Origin: Earliella scabrosa | Lineage: Eukaryota; Basidiomycota; Agaricomycetes; Polyporales; Polyporaceae | Assembly (NCBI GenBank): GCA_022605405.1 | Contig: JABYQQ010000007.1 | Span: 310,001 to 374,000 of the forward strand | Direction: 5' to 3' | DNA: 64,000 nt | In this document: piece after piece, positions 1-12,109 of the stretch | Layout of the letters: each line of letters begins with the position of its first letter | How positions within the stretch are numbered: position 1 is the first letter of the stretch | Position numbers and translations under genes: made by a program | The notes under the pieces: model-generated | The model's input: only the letters and a program-made list of their open reading frames with translations | Told to the model about the DNA's origin: nothing | Database searches by the model: none

Positions 1-777
1 TGACCGCGCGTGGCCGCGTTGGTGTAGCAGGTCCTCCAGCGCAAGGGGGTGCAGGTCTACCCAGCATAATCACGGGGGTCAGACATTCTCCACCAGTGGT
101 AACGTTGCCCCCACTGCAAGCGGGAGGGTCACTTGAGGGGTGGAGAGTCGAGACGCACCGTATTTGAGCGCCAATGCGCTAATTACATCCCAACTGATCC
201 CACCGACGTTGATCCAGCGCACCTTGACCCAGGGCTCGCGACGACTTGCAGAGGGATCATCGAGGAGACGAATGAACTCGGCATTCGTCATCCGACCAAA
301 GCTGGTGCGCATGGTAGAGTAGTCGTTGACTTCGATCAGACACTGCTGGCGTATGTGTCCGTAGGCGAGGTTTGCGGACGCACGACGGGGATCGACACCG
401 GGCTCGGCACCGACTCCTCGGCGGACCATCATGGACGAGGTCCTCCGCATGGCCATGACCTTGCGCACTGTCGCACGGAACCGGTCCTTGGGCGTCATGA
501 ACGACGGTCGTGGGGCGGTGGGATGGAGAGGGGAGCGATGGGAGCGAGGAGAACGGGGGGAGGTCGCGGACGCAGCGCTGTGTCTGGGCACATCGAGCTT
601 CTTGAGCTGTATGGCACTCGGTGCTGACCGAGTTTGTGGGTGGTCGAATGAAGAGCGGAAGTCAGGGATGCGCTCCGCGGTGGGTCCATCGTACACGGGG
701 GACGTCTCGAACGCTTCCTCGATGTCGGGGGTGAGTGAGCGGCCCTCCGAGTCGCTGAAGCTGTTCTCGCGAGGCAT
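1..777 (-). CDS. CorA-type Mg2+ transporter, N-terminal part (gene continues off left edge)
   Basis: The start codon lies at 777. Exon 1 (777-159) encodes a long, Ser/Pro/Arg-rich cytosolic N terminus followed by the segment RWINVGGISWDVISALALKY. A 102-bp intron (158-57, GTGCGT...TAG) follows, and exon 2 (56-1) continues in frame with DLHPLALEDLLHQRG. The pair 'RW..V.GISWDVI..LA..Y' plus 'DLHPLALEDLLH' is the hallmark of the cytosolic domain of fungal CorA/Alr-like divalent cation transporters. The two membrane helices and the GMN motif would lie further left, outside the window, so transport function is inferred from family only. The reading frame is open throughout. The leader region 841-900 is strongly CT-rich on this strand. 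Confidence 0.85.
57..158 (-). other. Intron of the CorA-type gene
   Basis: The donor GTGCGT follows the KY codons and the acceptor GGGTAG precedes ACCTGCACC. Removing these 102 bases restores the conserved CorA reading frame; without splicing, translation stops at 79. Confidence 0.85.
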
Positions 778-840
778 CGCGCGTCTTCCTGTCGTCGAAC
801 GAGATCTGAAGGACCAGAGTTGAGAGAGCGACGACGACGG

Positions 841-900
841 GGAAAGCGAGAGTCAGAGAGAGAGAGGAAGAGGGAGAGAGAAGAGGAGGAGAGTGGGGAA
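841..900 (-). promoter_or_regulatory. CT-rich leader/promoter tract of the CorA-type gene
   Basis: On the minus strand this is a nearly pure pyrimidine tract (CTCTCTCTC runs), 64-123 bp upstream of the start codon. Such tracts are common core-promoter or leader elements in filamentous fungi. Its role here is inferred from position and composition. Confidence 0.45.
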
Positions 901-950
901 GACACGCTGTCCTGGTCGCCATCGCCTCGCGTTCGCTCTATCTTTGACAT

Positions 951-2790
951 GGTGGGCGCGCAAGACCGCGTTCCTGCTATTTCTGGACACCGATCAGCCC
1001 TCCACCGCCCTGTATGACATCAGCGCCCATACTTGCCTCTACCTCCAATAATCCCCGGTCCTTCAGTTCTCCCCGTACTATGCACTCGCTTCCATCCTCC
1101 TCTCTCCCGGGATGAAACGGTCCCCTCAAAGCTGAAGAGTCGGATACTGGACCAGGAGCAGCAAGTGTGCCAGAATGACGCGTACACCGCCTCAGAATTT
1201 GCACGCTGACGGCCGCTGGGGGCGGATCCATCATGTGTGCGTGCCTCATTTGAAAACAGCGCATCCGCGATATGAAAATGGCTTCCACGACGAGGGACGG
1301 GGCATCGTTGTGAAGGAGATGGGAGTCCATAGAGATCAAGTAACCCACCGACGCGCTCCTTCACCCTCTGCCGTTATTTCTCGCACTCCACCCTCCTCGA
1401 CCCGCGCCGGACGAATGGCGCTGCGTGTTGCGGAAGACATACGTCTCCACAGCGTGGGACGCGCGTTGGAGGTGGGTCTTTCGTTATTTCTCCACGTGAT
1501 CGCGTCCTGTGTGTCCACTTGGCTGTACGCGCCTCGAGAGCCCGAGTCTGCAGAGTTCTCCATTCCCATGAGGTCTGAGACGAGACCAGGGAGAGACATG
1601 GAGAGGAGCGACGATAGGGGAACGTCGTGGAGGGGTTCAGCGCTCAGCGGAGGAGGTGGCCGTAGAGAGCAGAGATAGGATGTACCTGAACTGGACTTGA
1701 GTTTGCCATCAAGGAGGCATCTCGATGCCAAGTAGGACCATCCGTCTCGGCATTCCACCGTATCCTGCGCACATCCATCCAGTGATCCACGTTATTGCCA
1801 CAGGCTACCTGTTGCGCAGTGAGTAGCAAAGTTCAAACTCTTCGACAGCGTGCATTTCAATCCTCTAACTGACCCTGGAACCTGTCATCCCTAGACTCTG
1901 CCTAAGTATCGAGTGTCTGGGTACTTACTATGCATATGAAAGGCACCGCGACTCTAGGGATTTGAGCTAGCTAAGTACCACCGTCAAGTTGACCGGAATC
2001 AGAGGAGAAACAAGCTACCCTACTTCCGGGCGCGTCCCAGGCCAACGCTCAGTCGATGACGTCAAATATGTTGCAAGCGCCCGTACTGGGACTTTCAAAT
2101 GTCTCGCGTATACTCAGCTCCGAACCTCATCTTCTCAAGATAACTAGTCGAGCACGAATCGACTACATATGCGCTGTATGTGCGGACCACAACACGGCCA
2201 CACGTACGCGTTCGACTCGGTCAACCACGGTCATGCTCAACTTCGCCATCAACGTGTCTCCAAATTGAACCTTCGTGGCGCTCGGGAAAAGGTATCATCC
2301 TCCACAGTTCGAGCTTCAATATTTGTTGACGCTTGAACCACCCTCGGGTGACGCGACAGAGACCCTCTTCTGACACGTTGGAACTGTTGGTGCACCTTGG
2401 ACGCCGACGCGTTTGCCCAACTCGCCGAAGTTGGACACCAGGAAGTCCCCATCGCCGGCCAACTTCACCTGACACCGACGACCGGCAGACATCATCTACG
2501 CGTTCCGTGAACCTTCAATAATGCGAACAGACGGGGGCCAGGCGCTCCGCACCGAAGCGGGACGGCGAGAATAGTCGGCGATGATGGGTGACGCACACCA
2601 GCTTTGTATTGTGAGAACTCCGCTCTTCTGACGCGCGCGACAAGAGATTCTGACTATATATCCATGCGCCCGCTCATGCCAGCCTTTCCCCTCTGGCCCC
2701 GCTGTGGTCTCCTTGCTGGCGGTGCATTTCGCCCCCCGGTCTACTGTCTACTGCCTGTGAGGTCGCTGACACGCTCCCTCTACGCCTGCC
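951..2790. other. Intergenic region, no supportable gene
   Basis: Short open frames exist on both strands (for example 1336-1758 minus), but none shows a recognisable domain or splice-consistent extension. The right end is the promoter of the first DUF6534-type gene. Confidence 0.5.
2654..2663 (+). promoter_or_regulatory. TATA-like element upstream of DUF6534-type gene 1
   Basis: CTATATATCC sits 137 bp before the ATG at 2791. The paralogous gene has GTATATAC at about the same distance (8663-8670), which supports a shared core promoter. No transcript start can be seen directly. Confidence 0.4.
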
Positions 2791-5604
2791 ATGGCCTCGA
2801 ACTCAACCTCAACCAACGGGGCGCCCGTGGATCCCCTGGCCGCGTTCCCGCAAATTCCGGCTCATAATACGCTCGGAGCGTGGCTGCTTGGCGTCGCTGG
2901 CAGTCTCCTGTGAGTACCCGATTAATCTCATCCCTCGTGCACCCGGCTGATTTTTCTCTACTCGCATATAGGCTGAATGGTATGATCTTTCACCAGACAT
3001 TCCGCTACTTCAGGTTATTCCCGAACGACCGAGCCGTCTTGAGAGCCTGGGTACGTGTTATGACCGATGCTGTCTGAAGTCGAGTCACTAATGGTTCATG
3101 ATATCCCAGGTGATCGTAGTCGTGTACGTGTGCATCCTGCCGTGCGTAACAGAGAAGCTTACCTTGTTCTTGCAGGGTACTCGAGACATTTACGACCATC
3201 TTGACGTTACATACTGCGTATGCACCTCCGCTCTCATGACAGCCTGCATTCACGCTGCTAACATTGCCGCCGTGCAGCTACTTTTATCTGGTGTCGAAGT
3301 ATTGGGAACCGGAATATTTCTTTATCTCGCCCACTGTGTGGTACGTCCTCCTTCTATGGACGTGTGTCTGCGCATCCGCTGACCCATCTATAGGTCAATA
3401 AATGTGAGGCGTGATGTGTTGCGTTTTGCAACGGAGTCTAACCCACGATGCCCTCGCACAGCTCCTGCCTATTCCTGCTGTACGCGGCCTAGTACTGGGG
3501 CGTTTCATATGCGCTGACGGCTCCTATCTCTACAGACCATCGCAGCGCTAGCGTCCCAAAGGTAGGTTTGACAGTTCTGATACAGTGTGCCACTAGTGCG
3601 ACATTGACGCCATTGACGCTTGTTCAGCTTCTTTGCGCGCCGAGTGTGGATGAGTACGAGATCACCTTAGTGGAAGCTGAGTGGATTTCGCTGAAACGGA
3701 CGCCTTTACAGTAAGCCCAAAGTTCAGACTGCTCATCGCAGTTGCGGTGCGTCTGGTCATTGCTCCGAGTCCAGGACTTCATCTCACCTGATCCCCTCAG
3801 GTTATCCTCATTTCGGGCAATGTCGGTGAGCCTATACCCTATCCGCCGTCCAGCTCCACCCCTCTTACTAGTCCCCTTCTTTGCCGTCACTATCGGACGC
3901 CATTTCCAGTTTGTTTCACCGGTAAGCTCCCCGTTGGCCGCCTCGCTCCCTCACCACCTCCGAGCGCTGACGCCTGTCCATATCATCCATCCATCAGTCC
4001 TCGCCGTGAAGATGTGCGTACCACCACCATTCATCTCCCCGGTCTTCACTCCAAGTCCCATGTTCCGCACGTTGACCGGCCTTCCCACCCTCCGCTCCCG
4101 ACCGCAGGTTCGAGGCACCCAGCATTCTGGGCTGGCTGAAGTTTTCCGTGCGTACCCGCCGCGCGCCGGCTGCCCGCTTCCCGCTGACGTCGCTTGTTTT
4201 CTGACCCTTGCTTGACGCGACTACTTGCTGGTTCCTCGCGGATCCGACACTATGCCGAACGCGCGCGCAGTGGCTCGCGTCTGTGGGCTCGTCAATACAG
4301 ATGGCGGGCGACATGATGATCACCGCGACCCTCATCTACGTCCTCCGCCAGAGCCGCACCGGGATCAACAAGTGAGTGGTGTCCACTTCCAGCTATGGAC
4401 TCGGGAACATGTTGGCCCTTCCAGGCCCGCTCTGGGCCCGCGGCATTAAATGTGGATGGGCCGAGGGCGGCGGACCTCTATGCGATCTGTTCTGTCAGAT
4501 CATGGCCTTGGGCGCGCCGCTGCTCAACATTCAATCCTTCGGTTTTTTGGCTGAGCCGCGCACCATGTCGGGACGCTGATTGCTGACTGACAGGACGGAC
4601 TCGATGCTGGATCTCTTGGTGATGTATGCCGTCAGTACTGGTGCGTGCGGTGTCTTCTAGACTTGCGGACTTAGACGACGGCGCGCTCTCATGCCGGGCG
4701 CTCCGTCGCGGTCGTGGCCTGAGCTTAGCTGACGTGGTATTTCTGGCTTTTTCCAGGTCTCATCACTTGGTTAGTGGGTGCTATCGCGGCGCATACAGCC
4801 TGTCTGCCTGGACGTGAACGTGGATTGCTGACCGTGCACGGCACTTTTTGGTCTGGTATGCATATAGCATCGTGCACATACTCAACGTCGCGTTCGTGAG
4901 TGTCTCGATTTTCACTGGCTGGCGGCTGCTGGGTCCTCGGACAAACTAACCGATGTATGGCGTCAGTCGATCGCCTACCCTGACAACTTCATTTACGCCG
5001 CGCTCTCGTGCATTCTCACCAAACGTACGTCGTACCGCCGCGTCCGTCCGCTTACCCGGTCCGAACTGACGCGCCCTCTCCCGTCTTGTGCGATGTGTGC
5101 TGCAGTGTATGCGAACACGTTCTTGGTCGCGTTAGTATTAGAGCTCGCCCTTTCCACAGCTCGCTGACGCGGACGCACCGAACCTTGCAGGCTCAACACG
5201 CGCAGGTCGCTCGCGAGCATCTACCACGATCCTAGCAGCGACCGCGGGGACCAGCGCAATCAATCGAGCGGCGGCGGCGCACGGCGCGTCCATAACATGG
5301 GCCCCGGGCACGGAAACAAGCCTGTGAGTGCGCGCACGTCCACTCTGTCCTTTCCGCGTCCACATCTACCCGTGCTGCCGATACGGATGGACATGCCGAG
5401 CGCTGACTTGCAAACGATCATGATGCACAGCTGACCGCGACGCTGACGCACCCGACTGCGATAGAGCTCAAGGTCGTCACCGAGGTGATCACCGAGGCGG
5501 ACGAGATGGACGACGAGGCGCTTGACATGCAGCGCCAGATGGAGAGCAAGCACTCGATGCAGCATCCGGATGGGCGCGGAGTGGCCGGCCATGACATGGC
5601 ATGA
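2791..5604 (+). CDS. DUF6534-type multi-pass membrane protein, tandem copy 1
   Basis: Heavily split gene with an ATG at 2791 and stop at 5604. The first exons by splice signal and frame are 2791-2909, 2972-3050, 3110-3123, 3176-3217, 3278-3340, 3394-3403, 3462-3479, 3536-3561, 3628-3653, 3712-3746 and 3801-3825; they encode LGAWLLGVAGSLL, LNGMIFHQTFRYFRLFPND, a hydrophobic VLETFTTILTLHTA segment, YFYLVSKYWEPEYFF and SFFARRVWM. The later part contains SIQMAGDMMITATLIYVLR, a TDSMLDLLVMYAVSTGLIT helix, IVHILNVAF and the juxtamembrane LTKLYANTFLVALNTRRSL, then a hydrophilic tail with IELKVVTEVITE. This order matches the basidiomycete DUF6534 family of 7-helix proteins of unknown function. Exons of 10-26 nt are unusually small but the frame holds across them. 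A paralogue starts at 8786. Confidence 0.85.
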
Positions 5605-6890
5605 TTCCGACTGGCAGCCGCCGCCCGTGCTCGAATCGTCGGCCTCGTTGACGTGCACTCGACATCCCGAAAGCTTTCATGGCTAGGTCATGTGTGCCTG
5701 ACGGCGCGGATAGTAAGCTTTCTGCCCCCAGCGTCTTCAGTGTTTACTCCGCTGCACGAGCACGAGCACAAAACGGACGATCTGGCCCGACGCCTCGCGC
5801 AAGCACTTGAGGCGACCTTCATCGTGGCTGACTGCAGTCCTGCCCTGACCCGCTTGCCCCGACTCAACACTTCTATATTGCTACTTAGTACGTACTTCAA
5901 GCTATCATACCGCCCTCCTGTAACTGCCAGTGCTCTGCCAGAGTCGACCTCTTGCTGTCGTTTTTGCTGTCGTTCGTTTACAATACCTATAGAAACGTAT
6001 CACCTCGTCCTCACCTGCAGAGATTGCTTCAAATCTCCTTCATATCATATCATCGATACGTGCGACTCGTTCTGACTTATCATCGATACGTGCGACTCGT
6101 TCTGACTGCCAATTCGAACGAATATGGCCTCGGGCTGCGGGAGGAGGGCGGATACTGCGGACCGGATGTTGGCGCACATGGCCGAGTCGGGCCGGTGCAT
6201 GCCGGTCCCTTCAACTTGACCTCTGAACTTGTCCAGCTTGTTTGGTCCCGTCACTGCTTTGGGATCTCGGCAGCCCTTGGAGCTACCCAATGGTCGCTCA
6301 ATTTGACCTAGACGTCATCTGCAGCCTTCAGGCTTCGTAGCCATGTGCTGGTACGTTTGAATTCCTCCTAAGTTACGCCCAACTCCAAGCCCAGTGAGGT
6401 ACATTGATTTCAGGATCAAGCTTCAAGAGGACGAGAGCCAAGCGTCATAAAGTCTGCCTCCTATTCTACGGAGCTGCAGAGCGGGGGCGACGTCACTACC
6501 TCGAGTAAACAACTGTGACGTGGCCCGAGGCGAGTCCGATCGAGCGCGATTGCCAACCCCCTGTCAGCTTCGAGGTCAAGGTACCTACTTCATAAAGTGC
6601 AACACTATGCTGGCCATACCTTGCTAGCAGGTTGGCGTCGTTGGCAGGACAGGGTCTGAACAGACTTTTAACATCCTCCACCAACCGGGCCGCGTCATCT
6701 CAGAGCTCAATTATGGTCACATTGCAGTACGTCCGACACCGCACTGGAGTGGGCCCATCCAGTCTCGATCATGAGTTCCGCACTTATGATCGACTTTGCC
6801 ATATAGTATGACGTATCGAACTTCTATCGAGGTTCGATCGATACTTATGAGAGGCGCATCCATCGACTCTCCATCTTCACATCATTCAAT
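5605..6890. other. Intergenic region with one short tandem repeat
   Basis: Apart from the 30-bp direct repeat at 6048-6107, I see no feature. The right end is the presumed promoter of the gene at 6891. No conserved coding segment was found on either strand. Confidence 0.5.
6048..6107. repeat. Perfect 2 x 30-bp tandem repeat
   Basis: The unit begins TATCATCGATACGTGCGACT and occurs twice with no difference (6048-6077 and 6078-6107). It lies outside any gene and looks like a recent local duplication. Confidence 0.9.
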
Positions 6891-7933
6891 ATGGCCGATC
6901 TCACTCGCACCCCCAAGCTCGTGTCTGCGTGGACACCTCACGAACTTTGCGCATTCAACATCTCGTCAACAAAGTCGACTTATGAGACATTCTTCGGCAT
7001 TCAAGAACTGCCCCCCTTCGTATCAACACCTGACGATCCGCAAACAATGCTATTCCCCGAGCACTTTGGCAGCCGCTCAGCCTTGTTCGAGTCCACAGGG
7101 AAGTTCCTTGAAGCCTTGGAGAACTGCCGACCTAGCGCGCGCGGTGGCGGTCGCATCGTGGCCATCGAGGAGTTCCTCTCTCAGGCCTTTGGGATGCAGC
7201 TTCGCTTCTACGATGGCGGGCCGGAGACGGACATTCAGCGCGTCCTCAATAGGCGCTACAGACTGTGGCTACGCATGTGCGGCAAGGACGTCTGCGCGAC
7301 GTCCAAGTTATTCCTCCAGCGCAGGTGGAGCCACGACGTCTCTATCCGCAAGAAACCGCAAGTGATACTCAATCTCGTCGCAGTATGTAGAGTAGATATG
7401 GCTCGTTTCGAGCGCTCTGCCTTCATCTCGCTTATCCGCATTGCTCCATTTGTAGCCGCGGCGAGCCACTGAGCCAGTGCCCTCCCGCAACTCCCTCCCG
7501 CGCCTCGTCGGCTCCGCCCTTGCTGCTTTCGGGCTTCTGAACGAGGCCCGGGTGCAGCTTGGCGAGAAGGAGCTCGAGTCCTGGACGTTCCTCGCCATAT
7601 CCTTCCACTATACCGCGCCGACGTTCTACAAGATCCCCATAACCGCTGAGCTCGTCGAGCACGTCGCGAACGGGACGTACCCCACAACGGAAACGATCGT
7701 CGAAGAGCTTATCCTCGACCTTCCGGATCCGAAGCGCGCGCGCGAAGGCTTTGGACCCCTCGAGAATCGTGAGATGTTGGTGCGGTATTGTCGGGCATTC
7801 AAGGACCTGATGGTGAGTGTTGTCGCTTCTGCGTGCATGAGAGGCTGGCTGCTGAGGATAATGCGTCGCGCAGGATGCTCAATCCCTGGAATCATATGAG
7901 GGGCTAGAACAGCTTGCGGTCGAAAGCCACTAG
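6891..7933 (+). CDS. Basidiomycete-specific protein of unknown function, about 302 residues
   Basis: Three exons restore one frame: 6891-7382, 7456-7812 and 7874-7933. Introns begin GTATGT and GTGAGT and end TGTAG and CGCAG. The ATG has a good fungal context (CAATATGGCC). The protein begins with a conserved-looking SAWTPHELCAFNI segment, has a central block with KKPQVILNLVA, and a C-terminal block with APTFYKIPIT, ELVEHVANGTYP and EGFGPLENREM. Proteins with this arrangement occur as expanded families of unknown function in polypores. The central block may correspond to a nuclease-like fold, but I see no complete catalytic motif, so no function is assigned. No signal peptide or membrane helix is visible. 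It separates the two DUF6534-type genes. Confidence 0.7.
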
Positions 7934-8785
7934 AATCTGAACGATCACCTTGCCACTATATAACCTTGAGTTGGTGTAGTGGCGGGGCCCCGCTCAGCCC
8001 TGCTGCTTTAGTGATGGCGCCCGTGAGTGACGATCACGATGCATAGAATTTTTCGCACTGGTCAACAATGGACAAATGATCATGCGCGCCGACTGAGGAG
8101 GATCAGTACATAGCTACCCAGACGTCGCCTATGTATGCGTTGACAAGCCTCAGTTTGACCCGAATCTTCTTTACAAACTTCCTGCTTCACACGGTAGCGG
8201 AGCGCGAAGAGGTGGCCATATGCTGGTACGCTTGTTTCCCTCATTTCCCAAGTCCAAGGCTCAGGTACTTCTATTCTCAGATAAAGACATGAACGAGAAA
8301 TTAAGCTCCCGACGCGTCATTGATACCTCCGCTCCCACGCTTCCAACCAACTTCCAACCCTCAACTTCCTCTTGAAAGCTTGACTGTCGGAATCGAGTCT
8401 TGTTCTGATCTGGATTCAATGACCTTGACGACAGCTGCCAGCAACGATATCCCGCGTAGATCACAGAACTTCATGGGAAGGTCGCGAGGTGGCAGATGCA
8501 TTGCTCCGAGTCGGAGAGGGCCACCGCCTTGTACTCATGCGTTGCCACCCCGCGGAAGAGCCGAGAGCCTGAGAGCCAGAGGGCTTCCCGCAGTACGTAC
8601 GCAGAGATAACGCCCGTCTCTTTGAGCTTCTTTATGCGAGGCTTCTAGCGTGTGGATGCAGAGTATATACTCGCTCCCGTGCTGGTGCGAGGCCAATACG
8701 CTCCCCCCATCCCATCCCACTGATCTATCGCCCACCGTGCGGTCAGCACGGCGAGGTATCACCCGCCGTCCCTCGCCGTTCCGTC
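7934..8785. other. Intergenic region upstream of DUF6534-type gene 2
   Basis: No gene is supportable here. The segment carries the TATA-like element at 8663-8670 near its right end. Confidence 0.5.
8663..8670 (+). promoter_or_regulatory. TATA-like element upstream of DUF6534-type gene 2
   Basis: GTATATAC lies 123 bp before the ATG at 8786, in a position equivalent to the TATA-like element of copy 1. Role inferred from sequence and spacing. Confidence 0.4.
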
Positions 8786-11349
8786 ATGGCCTCAAACTCG
8801 ACGGTACCTGTGGACCCTGCCTCAGCCTTCCCGCAAATCCCGGCTGGCAGCACTATGGGAGCCTGGCTGTTGGGCGTCGCAGGTAGCCTTGTGTAAGTGC
8901 TTTCTCGGCTCGTGTCTCAAGCGCATGGATTTGACTGACGTCCTTGTGGCCAGACTGAATGGGATGATATTCCACCAGACATTCCGATATTTCCGCTTGT
9001 TTCCAAAAGACCGCACATTGCTGAAATCATGGGTGAGTACTGAAACATCTGATTCTTACGCAGCTTCGACTCACTGTCCATCATAGGTTCTGATTGTTAT
9101 GTACGTGCCGTTCTAGCATGTATATCGACACATCGGATTCTCATGTCTTGTAGGACACTAGAGACATTGGTCACCGGATTAACATTACATACCTCGTACG
9201 CCCATTCCTCTGTTATCTTATGCTGTTGCACCTCACCAGCGAATGAAGGTATTTCTACCTTGTGGAGAAATACTGGGAGCCGGCCTACTTCTTCACCTCC
9301 CCGACGGTCTGGTATGTCATCCCTTATGCTTCAGTGTGCAACGCTGTTAACCCGTGGCACACAGGTCACTCAACGTAAGGATGATAGAGTTGACCTCCCG
9401 ATTTCTGTGTTCAATCTGATGTCTCTCTGCAGATTCTGCCCATTCCCGGCGTACGTCACCGTCTTATACCATGGGCCCCGACGAGAAATGCACTGACGAA
9501 CCTGGTTCGCGCAGTCCATTGCCGCGCTCACCTCACAAAGGTCAGGTCATTGTTTGAACGAATAAACCGGGAGCTCTGACAGGGACCTGTAGCTTCTTCG
9601 CTCGTCGAGTGTGGATGAGTACGTGAGCTCCGGAGCCGATTCAGCGAATACCCTCGCTAATACTACTGAGCATTGTCTCAGTCAGCTCGAAATTCCGCCC
9701 GCTTGTCATAATCGCGGTGCGCACCGATCCACCTTGTCCTTCCATATGCGGGACTGAGCTTGTCCTCCTTCACACAGATGATGTTCATATCAGGGAATGT
9801 CGGTGAGCCTATACCCAATTCAGCGCCATCTTTGCCTCGCGCCTCAACCTATTCTCCCCACTCTCGCCGCTACAACCTCCGTCCTCGCACCAGTGTGCTT
9901 CATCCGTGAGCTCCGTTCACAGTCTACCCACTGCTCCCCATTGCTCACAACGTATGCCCATCGCGTTATTAGTCCTATCTTCAAAGATGTGCGTACAGGA
10001 ACCCTCCAGCACATGCATCGCGCTTCTCCCCGCGCTTCGCACGCTCACACTCGACTCCGCCCGCTTCTCCCTCCCATGCCCAGGTTCACGGCATCCAACC
10101 CCATCGACGCCTTAGAATACACCGTGCGTACGCCATTCCCCGAGCATCGGGCACCCTGACTGACCTGCGGTACCGACCATGCTTGGTTTCCTCACGCTCC
10201 GGTCCCGGCTCCGGCATCGTCTCTGTTCCCCGCGGGCGCATGATACGTTTCGCGCGAAGTGGCTTGCGTCCGTGGGCTCAGCGGAGCAGATGGTGGGCGA
10301 CATGATGATCACCGCGACGCTCATCTACGTCCTCCGGAAGAGCCGCACGGGGATCCGAAAGTGCGCGAGCCTTCGTTCATCCCCTTCCTGGGTTGAGCTG
10401 AGCCAATGACAGGACGGACTCGATGCTTGACCTGCTGGTCATGTATGCGTGCAGCACCGGTGAGTGTGCCTTCCGGTCTTCTGCTCTGCCCGATGCTCCA
10501 ACGAGTTTAACCGACAATCAATAGGTCTGATTACATGGTCAGTGGATCGACTGGTTGACTAGGTATATCCAGGACTCACATGCTATGGCATTCGCAGCAT
10601 CGTACATATCCTCAACGTCGCTTTCGTGAGTCTTGCCTCTCAACGACCCGCACTCCATGCGACGTCCTGACCCGCCCAAGTCAATCGCGTGGCCAGAGAA
10701 CTTCGTCTACGCCGCGCTCTCCTCCATCCTCACGAAACGTACGTCTGACATTCTTGCGAGCACCGCGAGCATCGCGCCGGTCGTGCCCTGATCCCAAGTA
10801 CGCTGACGACTGTCCAGTCTACGCCAATACGTTCCTGGTCGCGTGAGTCGTGCCAGCCCAGAGTGTAACTCCCGCACGCCCGCTGACCGACAGGGCCCAC
10901 TCGCCCACCCAGCCTTAACATCCGCAAGTCGCTCGGAATCCTGGACTCGAGCCACGCGACCGCCGATCCGCCCTCGCGATCACGCTCGAGCGGCCCAGGA
11001 GGGACCCGGATGAGCACGAGCGGCACCACCGCACGCCGCGTGCACAACCTGAACCTCGGGCGCGTGAACGTCCCGGTGCGTATTGCGTCTTCCCGCTCTT
11101 GTCCAGGCTCTGAGTGACGGCCATTTACCTGGACTTGGACTGTCGCAGATGCCGTCGACGCCGACGCGAATGCCGCTGACCCCGATCGAGCTCAAGGTCG
11201 TGACGGAGGTCATCACGGACCGTGACGCGGAGGACGACGACGACGCGCTCGACTCGGGCCATCCCGGGACGGAGACGAAGGGCAGCACGACGCCGTCGAT
11301 GCACAGCGACGACCATATTCAGCGCCGCGAGGGGTCTGACATGGTCTAA
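8786..11349 (+). CDS. DUF6534-type multi-pass membrane protein, tandem copy 2
   Basis: The start MASNSTVPVDP at 8786 parallels MASNSTSTNGAPVDP of copy 1, and exon phases are the same: PQIPAGSTMGAWLLGVAGSLV, then LNGMIFHQTFRYFRLFPKD, LETLVTGLTLHTS, YFYLVEKYWEPAYFF, SFFARRVWM, then QMVGDMMITATLIYVLRKS, TDSMLDLLVMYACSTGLIT, IVHILNVAF and LTKLYANTFLVALNIRKSL. The hydrophilic tail again contains IELKVVTEVIT and ends at the TAA at 11347-11349. It is a full-length paralogue of the gene at 2791 in the same orientation, with the C-terminal tails the most diverged part. Membrane topology of about seven helices is inferred from hydrophobic segments. The function of the family is unknown. Confidence 0.85.
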
Positions 11350-11494
11350 CCCCGATGCTTGCGATGCGGGACCATATTGCGCATGCCGGGAGTCTTGCAT
11401 GGCTATGTGGGCAGAAGAGTATGGTTTCCGAGTCCATATTGCGATTGTTGTCAAGATCGAGGCTAGCGGTCCGTCCTTCTGTGTGCTCTTATGC

Positions 11495-12109
11495 AACGTG
11501 AATGGCGCGGGGCGGTTGGAGGAAGTCACGAGCGGTCCGAGCTGGCCATGCCGACGTGCCGTCCGGAGACTATGCGGGCGATGGTGTGACGTGCGCCAGA
11601 GGAGATGGATGTGATGAGTAGTACTAGTACTAGTAGAGCGTTGCGCGTCTGGTAAGGAATGTGTCCGACCCAATTCATGACATGGACTTGATCCTTGGGC
11701 CCAGTTGATGGGTTTGAGACCTGTCGCGAGGTTTCCGAAGTACATCGAGAGGAAGATATCGCTCTGCCCGGCGCAAGAGAGCGCGATAGACGACGTTCCC
11801 ATCCGGCAGTGACGAGGCGTATCGTGTGCTTTGTGTAGATGTCTCCGACGAGCAAACCAAGGGGCGCGTTTTGACCGCGGTTCTCCACATGAGGCGAGTA
11901 CGAAGGACCGAGCTGACCTTTGCTCCCGTCGCCGTATCCTCACAACTCAGTCTCGCGGTTCTTGTTGCGTAGAAGAACTTGAACACGATCTGTACAGTAG
12001 ATACGCCAAAGAAGTTGCATGACGTGAAGATCTGCACATCTCCGACATTGCCAGTCGCAAAATGGCCTTGAGCATTCGATCCCGCTGAGAGGAGGAAGAG
12101 ATAGGGCAT
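11495..12109 (-). pseudogene. Degenerate partial copy of the RCC1/ATS1-like gene
   Basis: Read from 12109 leftward, the sequence follows the intact RCC1-type gene at 19781-21184: LLSAGSNAQGHFATGN matches LLSAGSNARGQLATGD; GLLVGDIYTKHTIRLVTAGW matches ALLLGDIYAEYMVRLIAAGW; GPKDQVHV and SISSGARHTIA are shared; and HGQLGPLVTSSNRPAPF matches HGQLGPLVTSPNRPAPF. These matches lie in at least two different frames, so it carries frameshifts, and a segment after the first repeat is missing or altered. Homology stops near 11495, about halfway through the parent, so roughly the second half of the propeller is absent. It lies between the second DUF6534-type gene and the left arm of the ABC inverted duplication. 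Confidence 0.85.

Noticed and set aside
1644..1829. VACGNN-like RCC1 resemblance near 1.8 kb
   Set aside because: Only a few residues match the RCC1 repeat pattern and there is no extension, unlike the clear pseudogene at 11495-12109.
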